From contig JAATEY010000186.1 in NCBI GenBank assembly GCA_015655465.1, positions 1-34,407 of the forward strand: 34,407 bases of DNA. The letters run 5' to 3'. The notes under the pieces were generated by a model, which had not been told where the DNA came from, ran no database searches, and saw only the letters and a program-made list of their open reading frames with translations. This document shows, in pieces, positions 1 through 9,078 of the stretch; the first letter of the stretch is position 1, and the number at the start of each line of letters is the position of its first letter. The position numbers and the translations under genes are program-made. The stretch comes from Gammaproteobacteria bacterium (GTDB taxonomy: Bacteria > Pseudomonadota > Gammaproteobacteria > Steroidobacterales > Steroidobacteraceae).

Positions 1-1944
1 AATGTCGGTGCCCGTAAGCTTCACGCTGATCGTCGCGAACTGCATCGGATCGGCGTAGAAAACAGTCGGGCGGATGCGATGCCCCACCTTCGCCATGGAG
101 AAATCCGGCACGACGCCCACGATCTCGTCAAATCCGGACCTTGCAGGCTGGCCACTGCCGGCGGCCGGCGTCTCCTTCATCAGCGGATAGGGACCGATCG
201 CCGCAGCTGGCGAGTCGAAACCCAGCGCCCGCACGGCCGACTCGTTGATCAGGACGCGTGTGGAGCGTCGACCGAAGTAACCCTCACCGAAGTCGGCTGC
301 GGTCAACTCCCGGCCAGCGAGCAGCTTGACACCGTAGATCTGCAGCATCCGGTCATCGATGACGACACCCGCGACGGGCACTTTGCGGCCATCGCGGGTC
401 TGGGCTTCCACGCCGTTGGCAGCTCCCTCACCCCCGAGCAGCTGCGCGAGCGAACAGCCTGCATCTGCAACGCCAGCAAGCTTGCGCAGTTCGGCCATGC
501 GTCCCGGTGAGCAACCCGTGTCGAGGACGAGCACCTGGTCAGTATCGAAGCGTAACGCCTGCTGCATGGCGAAATTGTGTTGCAGATATTCCACCCCAAC
601 CTGCAGGATCAGGACAGTGAGCAGCGCGAACTGCAAGGACACCATCAACTGCCGGAGAAGCCCGCCTCTGCCCCGCGCCAGTCGCGTCCCATGCATTGCG
701 CCCAGTGGTGACATCCTCGACAGCACTACGGCCGGCCAGAATCCGACGAGCAGCCCAACCAGCAACGTTCCCGCCAGCATCCAGCCGAGGAGTGCCGGTT
801 GCCTCCAGTACTCGAATTCCACATTGGTCGCCAGGGAGGCATTGAAATGCGGCAGCAGCAGCTCGGTCATCGCCACGGCGAACACGACGGCAGCCGCCAC
901 ATGGAGGAAGGCTTCGCCAAGAAATTGCAGCGCCAGCGTCGCGCGACCCGCACCCGCAAGCTTGCGCACACCGATTTCCAGCAGGCGCGCGCCCGATCGG
1001 GCTGTCAGCAGATTCACGAAGTTCACGCCCGCGATGAAAAGGATCACGGAAGCCAGCCCCGCCATCGCCACGATGTTCAAGGTGAAGGCGGGGTTGTAAT
1101 GCGGGTTTGTCTGGATGCGGTCGATGCGCAGGAGTTCCAGACTCTCGCCAGTGGACCCGCCGGGAATCTGCGACAGCAGTTCGGGCAGGTCCTTGCGCAT
1201 CGATTGTGGCGGAGCCCCTGGTTTCAGTCGCGCCACAGTGGTGACGTTCCCGCGCAGTGCCGCGGCAGGAAGCCCCGCCGGGGGATGCGTGTAGTTGGCA
1301 AGCCCGGTCCAGGCGGACTCGCCCGAAACAAACATCGAGGCCGAGAACAGCCACGAGCGGTCGACCGGAATGTCGTCGACGACTGCGCCAACCGTCAGTG
1401 TCACAACCTGCCCCGCTTTCACTGCTTCCAGCGTTCTGCCCAGTGGCGGATCGTCGCCGAAGAACCTGCGCGCCATTCTGCGTGTCATCACCACTTTGTC
1501 GGGCTGCGCGAGGGTTGCGCCTGGATCACCTGCCAGCACGGAGAGTGGCAGTGTGTCGAAGAAGTTGGAGTCGACCGACATGAGCGGCGACATACCCTCA
1601 TTGCCATCCAGTTCCTGGTCAGGCAGCTTCAGCTTTACTCTTTCGGAAACCGCCCGGGAAACCGAGGTGATTTCGGGAAAGCGCTGCCGCATGAGTTCGG
1701 CAAGCAGCTGGGGTGTCTGAAGCGAATGATGCGTGGAACCGTCCGCGACGGGCGTGTCCGACGTGACCAGATAGGCATCCTGATATCCGGCCACGAAATG
1801 CTCGTAGGTGTACTGGCTGCGGATGTCCAACGCCGCGAGCAACGCGGCGCACAGCCCCACGGACAGACCCAGTACGGCGATCGCCGCATACAGCTTGCCG
1901 CGCTGCAGGTGCCGCAGTGCGGCGGCGAGGGCGCTACGGAACAT
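1..1944 (-). CDS. FtsX/MacB-type ABC transporter permease (C-terminus outside window)
   Basis: Inner-membrane subunit of an ABC exporter. Reading from the ATG at 1944 the frame is open for 648 codons to the left edge, so the C-terminal part is missing. The N-terminus (MFRSALAAALRHLQRGKLYA) leads into a membrane segment at about residues 18-40, then a periplasmic MacB-PCD-like domain. A second membrane block follows with an EIGVRKLAGA motif typical of FtsX permeases, and then the start of a second half-repeat. It is a clear paralogue of the next gene upstream: both have LAAALR at the N-terminus, GLCxALLAxL in the first helix and HFVAGY or RFVAGY just after it. The family is usually near 800 residues, so roughly 150 should lie beyond the edge. 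It starts 12 bases after the stop of its paralogue, so it is the last visible gene of the operon. The substrate cannot be read from sequence. Confidence 0.9.
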   Translation of the reverse strand, partial: MFRSALAAALRHLQRGKLYAAIAVLGLSVGLCAALLAALDIRSQYTYEHFVAGYQDAYLVTSDTPVADGSTHHSLQTPQLLAELMRQRFPEITSVSRAVSERVKLKLPDQELDGNEGMSPLMSVDSNFFDTLPLSVLAGDPGATLAQPDKVVMTRRMARRFFGDDPPLGRTLEAVKAGQVVTLTVGAVVDDIPVDRSWLFSASMFVSGESAWTGLANYTHPPAGLPAAALRGNVTTVARLKPGAPPQSMRKDLPELLSQIPGGSTGESLELLRIDRIQTNPHYNPAFTLNIVAMAGLASVILFIAGVNFVNLLTARSGARLLEIGVRKLAGAGRATLALQFLGEAFLHVAAAVVFAVAMTELLLPHFNASLATNVEFEYWRQPALLGWMLAGTLLVGLLVGFWPAVVLSRMSPLGAMHGTRLARGRGGLLRQLMVSLQFALLTVLILQVGVEYLQHNFAMQQALRFDTDQVLVLDTGCSPGRMAELRKLAGVADAGCSLAQLLGGEGAANGVEAQTRDGRKVPVAGVVIDDRMLQIYGVKLLAGRELTAADFGEGYFGRRSTRVLINESAVRALGFDSPAAAIGPYPLMKETPAAGSGQPARSGFDEIVGVVPDFSMAKVGHRIRPTVFYADPMQFATISVKLTGTDI

Positions 1945-1956
1945 GAACCCTGTCCT

Positions 1957-4359
1957 TCACTCGTATCGCAGCGCCGTCATCGGCCTGGCACGTGCAACCT
2001 TCAATGCGTGCGCACTGACAGTGGCGAGCGCGATCAGCAGAGCCCCGAGCCCCGCCAACGGGAACATCCACAGTGGCAGATCGATGTGATATGCGAATCC
2101 TGCCAGCCAGTGTTGCATCGCCCAACCCGCCAGTGGCCATGCAACCAGGTTCGCCCAGACCACCGGCTTGCCGAACTGCCACAACAGCAGCCTGAGCACG
2201 TCCTGCGTGGTGGCACCCAGGGCTTTGCGAATGCCTATCTCGCGTGTACGCCGCGCGACCGACGCCATGGCCAGACCGAACAGTCCAAAAGCGGTGAGCA
2301 GCAGCGCGACTATCGCGAACACACCGAAGGCCTGCGCCTGGCGCAGCATCGACAGGTACATCCTTTCCAAGCGCTCGTCGAGGAAGAAGCGGCTGGTCGG
2401 CGCCTTCGCGCCAGTCGCAGCCCAGGCTCGGTCGATCTGCGCCAGCGTGGCCGGGATGTCGGCGGCGGCGAGCTTCACGCTGATGAGGTACTGCTGCGAA
2501 GGTTCGAAGAAATAGGCCGTGGGCTTGATCGCCTTTTCGACGGAGACGAGTGAATAGTCCGGGATGACTGCGATGATCTCTTCGCCTCCGACCGCACCCG
2601 CGACCACGGACGGTATGGCGATCTTCTGTCCCACTGCCTCCTGCGCCGTGCGAAACCCGAGGCGACGGGCTGCGGACTCGTTGATCACGTAGTGCCTGGC
2701 ATCCTGCGGGTACTGGCGACCCGCCTCATCCAGCGTGACGCGGCCTGCAACTGGCCGCAGTCCGTAGAGATCGAATACGGCCAGATCCACGGGCACGCGC
2801 CAGAGATTGACCGGACTACCATCGCGCGCACGGGCCGTGAAGCGGTTTGGCTCCTCGTTGAGCCACTGCCAGCCGCCGCAGGCGAATCCGCGCACGCCGG
2901 GGATTCTCCTCAAATCGTTCAGGAAGGCCTCGCGGCACGGCGCCCAGACCATGAGGATCTGGTCGGTGTTCAGGCGCAACGCCTGATGCAGGGCGAAGTG
3001 CCGCTGCAGGAACACTACGCCCGCCGAGATCATCAATCCAATCAGCAATGCGAACTGCAGGGTCACGAGCACCTGGCGCGGCAGTCCGCCGCCGCGCATC
3101 TGGCTTCGCGCTGCGCCCAGCACCATACCTGGCCGGAAAGCGCAGAACGTGAGCGCCGGCCAGACACCAGCCAGCGCAGCAACCACGACAGGCGCCGCCA
3201 CCAGCAAGGCGAGCAACCCGGGCTCGCGCCAGTAGTCAAAGGTTGCTCCAGCGTTGAGAAAGGCGTTCACGTAGGGCAGCGACCACTCCGTGATCGCAAT
3301 GGCAATCAAGGTGCCCAATGCGGCGTATGCCAGCGACTCCACCAGGAACTGGCGGATGAGTGCGCCGTTGGTCGCTCCCGAGACCTTGCGGATGCCCACC
3401 TCGAGCGCGCGCTGGTCCGCCCGCGCCGTGAAGAGGTTGATGTAGTTCACCGCAGCCACCAGCAGGATGATGAATCCCAGCAGAAGCGTCAGCGCCAGCT
3501 TCGCGGTAATACCTGGTGTCAGACCTTCGTGCCGATTGAGACGGTCGATGCGCACCAGTTCCAGAGCGATGCTGGAGCCATCCGCGGATTTGAACAATGC
3601 GTTCATCACTGGCGACAGCCCGGCCTCGATGGCCGGAATCGACTCGCTGGACGCGATCCGCGCATAGGTGAATACACCCGCCGCGTTGCTGCCAGGCTCA
3701 CCGGGTGAACTGCGGTCCATTTGCGCCAGCAGGGAATGAGCGGCAAGCCCTGAGCCGAAGACTCCCGCCTGGAAACTTGTGCCGCCCGCGGGCAGGTCCT
3801 CGATCACGGCGGTTACCGTCATGGCGTGCAGTTCACGGCTCGCGGCACTGCGCAGCTGCAGGGACTCGCCCACCGGGTCGTCACGGCCGAAATAGCGGCG
3901 CGCCGTATGGCGATCCAGCACCAATCCATCCGGCCGCTGCAATGCCGTGGCGAGATCTCCGGCAACCACGGGAAACCGCGCCATGTTGAAGAATTCCGGA
4001 TCCACCCAGGAGATCAGCTCGTCGGCGGCGTTGTCACCGTTCTGCAGGCCGCCATTTTCGAGGTAAAGGCGTCCCGTCTGCTGCACGGTCCGGAAGCGCT
4101 CCTTCAACAGCGCAGCGAGACGGCCATCGGTGGATCGGGAGTAATCAACCACACCGCCCTGGGTCCGGGTCATCGTTGCTGCCAGATAGAGTTGCTCGTA
4201 GCCCGCAACGAACCGGTCCTGCGTCAGCTGGTTGCGGACCACCAGCAACGCCAGCAGCGCACCGCATAGTCCGATACCCAGCCCGGCAACGCTGATCGAT
4301 GAGTAGAGCCGGTTGCGCACCAGGTTGCGCAATGCGGCCGCGAGATAGTTGCTCAGCAT
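1957..4359 (-). CDS. FtsX/MacB-type ABC transporter permease, full length
   Basis: An 800-residue inner-membrane permease, probably pairing with the ATPase encoded just upstream in a MacB-like exporter that moves substrates or lipids from the periplasmic face. It has a first helix at about 18-42, a periplasmic MacB-PCD-like domain to about 275, and a helix block containing ALEVGIRKVSGATN near 320. A second periplasmic domain spans roughly 445-660. The C-terminal FtsX block carries TREIGIRKALGATTQDVLRL, the coupling-helix motif. This double MacB-PCD/FtsX layout is the large permease class often found with HlyD adaptors and two-component regulators. It starts 21 bases after the ATPase gene and is followed 12 bases later by a second permease of the same class, so the exporter may use a heterodimer of paralogues. 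Confidence 0.93.
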   Translation of the reverse strand: MLSNYLAAALRNLVRNRLYSSISVAGLGIGLCGALLALLVVRNQLTQDRFVAGYEQLYLAATMTRTQGGVVDYSRSTDGRLAALLKERFRTVQQTGRLYLENGGLQNGDNAADELISWVDPEFFNMARFPVVAGDLATALQRPDGLVLDRHTARRYFGRDDPVGESLQLRSAASRELHAMTVTAVIEDLPAGGTSFQAGVFGSGLAAHSLLAQMDRSSPGEPGSNAAGVFTYARIASSESIPAIEAGLSPVMNALFKSADGSSIALELVRIDRLNRHEGLTPGITAKLALTLLLGFIILLVAAVNYINLFTARADQRALEVGIRKVSGATNGALIRQFLVESLAYAALGTLIAIAITEWSLPYVNAFLNAGATFDYWREPGLLALLVAAPVVVAALAGVWPALTFCAFRPGMVLGAARSQMRGGGLPRQVLVTLQFALLIGLMISAGVVFLQRHFALHQALRLNTDQILMVWAPCREAFLNDLRRIPGVRGFACGGWQWLNEEPNRFTARARDGSPVNLWRVPVDLAVFDLYGLRPVAGRVTLDEAGRQYPQDARHYVINESAARRLGFRTAQEAVGQKIAIPSVVAGAVGGEEIIAVIPDYSLVSVEKAIKPTAYFFEPSQQYLISVKLAAADIPATLAQIDRAWAATGAKAPTSRFFLDERLERMYLSMLRQAQAFGVFAIVALLLTAFGLFGLAMASVARRTREIGIRKALGATTQDVLRLLLWQFGKPVVWANLVAWPLAGWAMQHWLAGFAYHIDLPLWMFPLAGLGALLIALATVSAHALKVARARPMTALRYE

Positions 4360-4380
4360 CTTGCGTTCCCCGTAGCCTGT

Positions 4381-5061
<681 letters not shown>

Positions 5062-5074
5062 GTGCGAGTTCCTG

Positions 5075-6370
5075 TTACTTGAGATCGATGCGGTCGATGC
5101 GGTCCAAGCCGGTGTAGTCCGAAACGATCACGCGTTCGCCGGCCGCGAGGCCCGAGAGCACTTCGACCTGCTCGGCATTGCGCCTGCCCAATTTGATGCG
5201 GCGACGCTGCGCGGTGCTGCCGTCGGCGGCGAGCACGAAGACCCAGTTCCCGCCGCTGCCTTCAAGAAAGGCGCCGCTGGCGAGCACCAGACCCTCCTTG
5301 TCCTCGCCCAGCGACAGCCGGCCCTGCAGCGACTGGCCGCGCAGCAGCCCGGCAGGCGTCTCGCCGGCGAAGGCGAGATCGACCTTGAAGCCGCCGTCCT
5401 TCACCTGCGGATAGACACGCGTCACGCGCACCGGCCACTGCCGGCCCGCGCGCTCGACCTGGGCGGTCTGTCCTTCCTGCACGCGGCCGAGATAGTACTC
5501 ATCGACGGTGGCCAGGAGGTTGAAGCCCGTGTCGGGCGTGATCTCCGCCAGGCGCGCGCCGCGGTTGCGGTTCTCGCCGATCTTCAGATCCATTCCGGTC
5601 AACAGCCCGCTCACCGACGCGCGCTCGGTGAGGTTGCGCAGCTTGTCGTGGGTGATCGCGAGACTCTCCTGCAGCTTGGCCATCTGTTCCCTGCGCTGCG
5701 GCTGCTGCTGTACGCGCATCGCTTCCTGGCGCGCGTTGCTGCCCAGCTGCAGATCCCGCTTGCGCAGCGCACTCTGCAACTGGTCCTGCAACTGGTCGCG
5801 CTCCTCCACGGACACCAGCTGCCGGGCGATCAGATCCTCACGACGGTCGAGCGCACGCTGCAGGCGAATCACGTCGTACTCCGCGTCGGCCAGCAGCCGG
5901 TCATTGGAGGCGCGGTTCTGCTCCAGAGTGGTCTCCAGTTCCTGCAGCTGCGTAATCGACCCCACCAGACTGCCCTCCCGTTGCAGCACTTCCAGTTCCA
6001 GCGCCGTATTGCCGAATTGCACCAGCGGCTGGCCCTCCTTCACCCGGTCGCCGTCATGCACCAGCACACGCGTAACCAGGCCGCCCTCCAGCGCATCGAG
6101 ATAGACCGTATCGCGCGGCACCACCTCGCCGCGCAATGGAATGAAATCGTGATAGACGCCCTGCTCCACCGTGGCGATGCTGACACCGACCAGTGACATG
6201 CGCAGGCTGCGTTGCGCGGGACCCAGCAGTACCACAGCGCCCAGTATCGCGAGCAGCAGCGCGACGGCCACGCCCAGCAATTGCTGCCAGCCCCTGCGAC
6301 GCCACCAGCGCAGCTGGATCGGCCTGTCCATTGCTTCCTGCAACGGCGCGGAGTTAACTGCCATGTCCAT
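5075..6370 (-). CDS. HlyD/RND-type periplasmic adaptor subunit of the ABC exporter
   Basis: A membrane-fusion (adaptor) protein that should link the permeases to an outer-membrane channel. An N-terminal anchor helix (about residues 25-45, LLGVAVALLLAILGAVVLLG) is followed by a first beta-barrel/lipoyl half. A long alpha-helical hairpin at about 115-250 is rich in Gln, Glu, Arg and Leu (for example DQLQDQLQSALRKRD). The second lipoyl half and C-terminal barrel domains end in GLAAGERVIVSDY, typical of HlyD/MacA families. I use the ATG at 6370 (431 residues); in-frame ATGs at 6391 and 6364 are equally possible because no good Shine-Dalgarno sequence marks any of them. The frame stays open further up to 6562, but that would run into the divergent response-regulator gene. 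It is the first gene of the exporter operon. Confidence 0.88.
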   Translation of the reverse strand: MDMAVNSAPLQEAMDRPIQLRWWRRRGWQQLLGVAVALLLAILGAVVLLGPAQRSLRMSLVGVSIATVEQGVYHDFIPLRGEVVPRDTVYLDALEGGLVTRVLVHDGDRVKEGQPLVQFGNTALELEVLQREGSLVGSITQLQELETTLEQNRASNDRLLADAEYDVIRLQRALDRREDLIARQLVSVEERDQLQDQLQSALRKRDLQLGSNARQEAMRVQQQPQRREQMAKLQESLAITHDKLRNLTERASVSGLLTGMDLKIGENRNRGARLAEITPDTGFNLLATVDEYYLGRVQEGQTAQVERAGRQWPVRVTRVYPQVKDGGFKVDLAFAGETPAGLLRGQSLQGRLSLGEDKEGLVLASGAFLEGSGGNWVFVLAADGSTAQRRRIKLGRRNAEQVEVLSGLAAGERVIVSDYTGLDRIDRIDLK

Positions 6371-6413
6371 TTCGGTTAGTGTAGGGCTCATAACGCAGGG
6401 CAAAAAACGCCAG

Positions 6414-6468
6414 CCGGACAGGCACTTGCATGTCACACACCATCGAACAACGCAGTCCAGGTGTCCGG
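6414..6468. promoter_or_regulatory. Inverted repeat in the divergent HlyD / response-regulator intergenic region
   Basis: The roughly 100-base gap between the divergent exporter operon and the regulator gene contains CCGGACA (6414-6420) and its exact inverted copy TGTCCGG (6462-6468), separated by 41 bases. On the minus strand a weak TTTTGC / TACACT pair with a 16-base spacer could be a promoter for the exporter. I infer that this gap holds the promoters of both operons and possibly a site for the Fis-type response regulator. The arms are only seven bases long, so chance cannot be excluded. Confidence 0.3.
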
Positions 6469-6470
6469 AA

Positions 6471-7019
6471 ATGAACACTGCCGGTGCGCTGCTGATCGTC
6501 GAAGACGACGCCGATGTACAGCGTGCGGCGCGCATCACGCTGGCCGGGCAGTTCGCGCGCATCGACGCGCTGGCCGCACCGGATGAGGCACTCGAAGCGC
6601 GGCTGACGACGGGCGGCTACGACGTCGCGCTGCTCGACATGAACTTCGTCGCCGGTGACCGCAGCGGCTCCGCGGGCCTCGATGCGCTGGCGCGCATCCG
6701 CGCCTGCGACAGCACGCTTGCCGTGGTATTGATGACCGCCTACGGTGGTGTGCAGCTGGCCGTCGCGGCGCTGAAGCGCGGCGCCACGGACTTCGTGCTC
6801 AAGCCCTGGCACAACGAGAAGCTCATCGCGACGATCGAGGCCGCGGCAAGGACCACGCGCGCGCAGCGGGATACCGAAGCCCAGACGCTGGACCAGCTCG
6901 AGCGCGGTGCGATCGAACGTGCGCTCACGAAGGCGGAAGGCAATATCTCCGTAGCCGCTGCAGCCCTGGGTTTGAGCCGGCCCGCCCTTTACCGGCGCAT
7001 GTTCAAGCATGGCCTCTGA
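6471..7019 (+). CDS. Response regulator: NtrC-like receiver plus Fis-type HTH, no AAA+ domain
   Basis: A cytoplasmic DNA-binding response regulator of 182 residues. The receiver domain (about 5-120) has the acidic pair in IVEDDAD, the phospho-acceptor Asp56 in ALLDMNF, Thr in LMTAYGG and Lys in VLKPWHN. The loop after Asp56 (MNFVAGDRSGSAGLDAL) resembles that of NtrC-type regulators encoded next to HlyD/ABC exporters. Residues about 140-182 form a Fis/HTH_8 helix-turn-helix (EGNISVAAAALGLSRPALYR). The central sigma-54 AAA+ domain normal for NtrC relatives is absent, giving a RegA/PrrA/ActR-like layout. The end overlaps the histidine kinase start by 11 bases, so the two are co-translated and almost certainly cognate. 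Its likely target is the divergent exporter operon. Confidence 0.93.
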   Translation: MNTAGALLIVEDDADVQRAARITLAGQFARIDALAAPDEALEARLTTGGYDVALLDMNFVAGDRSGSAGLDALARIRACDSTLAVVLMTAYGGVQLAVAALKRGATDFVLKPWHNEKLIATIEAAARTTRAQRDTEAQTLDQLERGAIERALTKAEGNISVAAAALGLSRPALYRRMFKHGL

Positions 7020-8328
7020 GCGCGCTTACTCCGGCAGCTTCGTGCTCGCGGTGCTGTGGCGCGCACTGCTGCTCGCCATGCTGCTTGCCGCGCTGGTTTA
7101 CCTTGTGGGCCGTACGCAGTACTACGCCACCGCACTGGTTGTCGTGCTGTGCGGGGCCGTGATCATCACCGACCTCACCATGCTTGCCGCCCGCGAAAAC
7201 CGTGCTGCGGAGCGCTTCCTCGACGCGCTCTCGGCCAGTGCGCTGGAAACACCGGTGCAGCGCAGCGCCATCCCCGACACGCTGCGCGCCGCCTATGACC
7301 GCACGCTGGCCAGCCTGCGACAGAACCGCCGCCGTCAGCAGCAGCAGGGCGAATACCTGCAGACATTGCTGGACACCGTGCCCGCGGGGCTGCTGGTGCT
7401 GACTGCGGACGGTGGCCTCGAACTCATCAATCGCGCCGCGCACCGGCTGCTGGGCGAAACCGCACCACGCCTGTCGGAGCTGCCGTCGCTGGGGGCGGCC
7501 GCAGCTGCACAGCTGGCCGCGCTGGCTCCCGGCACGCATCGCATCGTGCAGACCGCCACTGGCCGCCGGCTGCTGGCCTCCGCGACGCAGTTCGCGACGC
7601 CGGGCAATCCACCGCAGCGGCTGATTTCGCTGCAACGACTCGCCGGCGATCTGGATGCGGTGGAGCTCACGGCCTGGGACGACATGGCGCGCGTGCTGGC
7701 GCACGAAATGATGAATTCACTGACGCCGATCGCCTCGCTGTCGCAGAGCCTCGACGGTCTGCTGCGTACCGGTGGAGGCACAGGGGAAGTGGCCGCGGCG
7801 CTGGAAACCATCACGCGCCGCAGCCAGGGTCTGCTGCGTTTCGTCGAACGCTACCGCGAGGTCGCGGATCTGCCCGAGCCGCAACCACAGACGCTGTCGC
7901 TGAGCCAGCTGCTGCAGGACGTCGACCGGCTGATCCGGCCGGCACTCGTGGAACGCGGCATCCTGCTCGAAAGCCGTGTCACGCCGCCCGAACTTGCGGC
8001 AGAGGCAGATCCCGACCTGCTGGAGCAGGCGCTGATCAACCTGCTGCGCAATGCCGCCGACGCGGCAGCCGAAGCGCAGGAACCGCGCATCGGAATCCAC
8101 TGCTGCATCGAGAACGGCCAGCTGGTGATCGCGGTCAGCGACAACGGCCCGGGTCTCACGCCTGAGCAACGCGAGCAGGTTTTCGTACCTTTCTTCACCA
8201 CCAAGCCCGGTGGCTCCGGCATCGGTCTGTCGCTGGCGCGGCGCATCGCGCAGGCCCACGGCGGCCGCATCGCCATACTCGCGAACGAACCGCGAGGCTC
8301 CATCTTCCGGTTCAGCCTGCCGGCCTGA
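7009..8328 (+). CDS. Sensor histidine kinase, NtrY-like
   Basis: A membrane histidine kinase of 439 residues, the probable partner of the response regulator whose gene it overlaps by 11 bases. Two hydrophobic segments lie at about 13-32 and 40-60 with only a few residues between them, so there is hardly any periplasmic sensor; sensing is probably in the membrane or in the PAS-like stretch at about 115-200. The HisKA motif VLAHEMMNSLTPIASLSQSL places the phospho-acceptor at His232. The ATPase domain shows N-box NLLRNAADAA (about 345), G1 DNGPGL (about 379), F-box PFFTTKPGGSG and G2 GIGLSLARRI. The HEMMNSLTP signature is typical of NtrY-like kinases found with HlyD/MacB exporters. Confidence 0.93.
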   Translation: MASERAYSGSFVLAVLWRALLLAMLLAALVYLVGRTQYYATALVVVLCGAVIITDLTMLAARENRAAERFLDALSASALETPVQRSAIPDTLRAAYDRTLASLRQNRRRQQQQGEYLQTLLDTVPAGLLVLTADGGLELINRAAHRLLGETAPRLSELPSLGAAAAAQLAALAPGTHRIVQTATGRRLLASATQFATPGNPPQRLISLQRLAGDLDAVELTAWDDMARVLAHEMMNSLTPIASLSQSLDGLLRTGGGTGEVAAALETITRRSQGLLRFVERYREVADLPEPQPQTLSLSQLLQDVDRLIRPALVERGILLESRVTPPELAAEADPDLLEQALINLLRNAADAAAEAQEPRIGIHCCIENGQLVIAVSDNGPGLTPEQREQVFVPFFTTKPGGSGIGLSLARRIAQAHGGRIAILANEPRGSIFRFSLPA

Positions 8329-8344
8329 GGGTCAGCCCGCCGGC
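8319..8344. terminator. Possible bidirectional stem-loop between convergent genes
   Basis: GCCGGC at 8319-8324 and again at 8339-8344 can pair across the stop codons of the kinase gene and the convergent glutaredoxin gene, which end only 3 bases apart. There is no clear T-run on either side, and GCCGGC is self-complementary and common in such GC-rich DNA, so this is a weak terminator call. Confidence 0.25.
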
Positions 8345-8673
8345 TTCGCGGCCTCGTCGATCAGCTGCTTGAGCTCACCGCTCTGCATCATCTGCATGGC
8401 GATGTCGCAACCACCGATCAGCTCGCCCTTCACGTAGAGCTGCGGATAGGTCGGCCAGTTGGAGAAACGCTTGAGTTCGTCGCGCAGCTCCAGGTCGTCG
8501 AAGATGTTGACGGCATGGAAGCTGGTGCCCAGATGCTTGAGCACCGCCACGGTCTGTGCCGAAAAGCCGCACTGCGGAAAATCCGGCGTGCCCTTCATGA
8601 ACAGGACCACCGGTTCGGCGGCGAGATGCTGCTTGATACGTTCCACGACTTCCATCTGGTATTCCCCGGTCAT
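8332..8673 (-). CDS. grxD: Monothiol glutaredoxin, Grx4 family (CGFS type)
   Basis: A cytoplasmic monothiol glutaredoxin of 113 residues that binds and carries [2Fe-2S] clusters with glutathione and, in its family, BolA partners. The active-site motif PQCGFS has Cys35. The glutathione-binding features WPTYPQLYVKGELIGGCDI (cis-Pro after WPT, and GGCD) are intact. Length and sequence match the family along the whole protein. The ATG at 8673 overlaps the stop of the upstream BON-domain gene as ATGA, which favours this start over the internal Met7, although many family members begin near the equivalent of Met7. Confidence 0.96.
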   Translation of the reverse strand: MTGEYQMEVVERIKQHLAAEPVVLFMKGTPDFPQCGFSAQTVAVLKHLGTSFHAVNIFDDLELRDELKRFSNWPTYPQLYVKGELIGGCDIAMQMMQSGELKQLIDEAAKPAG

Positions 8674-9011
8674 TTCACTGTCAATTCGTTGCGCACCGAC
8701 TTCACGCCCCTGACCTTGTTGGCCAGGCTGGCGGCGGTGCTGCGCTGGCCCGCGGTGTGCACATCACCCTTCAGGCTCACATTGCCGTTGTAGGTATCGA
8801 CGTTGATCGACAGCGAACGGATGCCAGGTTCGGCGATCAGCCGGGCCTTGACGTCGGCGGTGATGGCCGCATCCGTGGCGATGCGATCAGCGGAGCGATC
8901 ATCCTTGCCAAGGTAGTACCCACCGGCAGCCGCACCGCCCACCACCGCGGCAACGCAGCCACAGAGGCTGCCGCAGGCCAGCAGCAGTCCGATCGTCAGG
9001 GCGCGCTTCAT
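8670..9011 (-). CDS. BON-domain lipoprotein (OsmY-like)
   Basis: A small exported protein of 113 residues. The N-terminus MKRALTIGLLLACGSLCGC has two possible lipobox cysteines (LLAC at 13 and LCGC at 19), so outer-membrane or periplasmic lipid anchoring is likely. A Gly/Ala-rich stretch follows (VVGGAAAGGYYLG). The rest is one BON domain, with the typical TDAAITADVKARLIAEPGI start and a GNVSLKGDV core. BON domains are found in envelope stress and phospholipid-binding proteins such as OsmY. The frame is open up to 9215, but the signal peptide sets the start at 9011. It is translationally coupled (ATGA) to grxD; the functional reason for the pairing is not evident. Confidence 0.88.
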   Translation of the reverse strand: MKRALTIGLLLACGSLCGCVAAVVGGAAAGGYYLGKDDRSADRIATDAAITADVKARLIAEPGIRSLSINVDTYNGNVSLKGDVHTAGQRSTAASLANKVRGVKSVRNELTVK

Positions 9012-9014
9012 GAA

Positions 9015-9043
9015 TTGAATTATGGGGTTTGCTGCCCTATTCT
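9015..9043 (+). promoter_or_regulatory. Sigma-70-type promoter for the PuuD-like gene and nadC
   Basis: TTGAAT at 9015-9020 and TATTCT at 9038-9043 are separated by exactly 17 bases, each matching the consensus at four of six positions. A start near 9050 would give a short leader containing GGGGAG at 9063-9068, ten bases before the ATG at 9079. The site begins just after the divergent BON-gene start, in the only AT-rich stretch nearby. Confidence 0.5.
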
Positions 9044-9078
9044 TCAAACGCCTTTTTTCCCCGGGGAGCTCCACAAAG

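Noticed and set aside
799-2553. Plus-strand open frame of 584 codons over the permease genes
   Set aside because: It is antisense to two clear FtsX/MacB permeases, is rich in His, Gln and Arg as shadow frames are, and shows no domain.
6391-6440. Sigma-54 promoter before the exporter operon
   Set aside because: A TGGC...TTGC-like stretch exists, but the GG to GC spacing is 8 rather than 10 bases, and the cognate regulator lacks the AAA+ domain needed for sigma-54.
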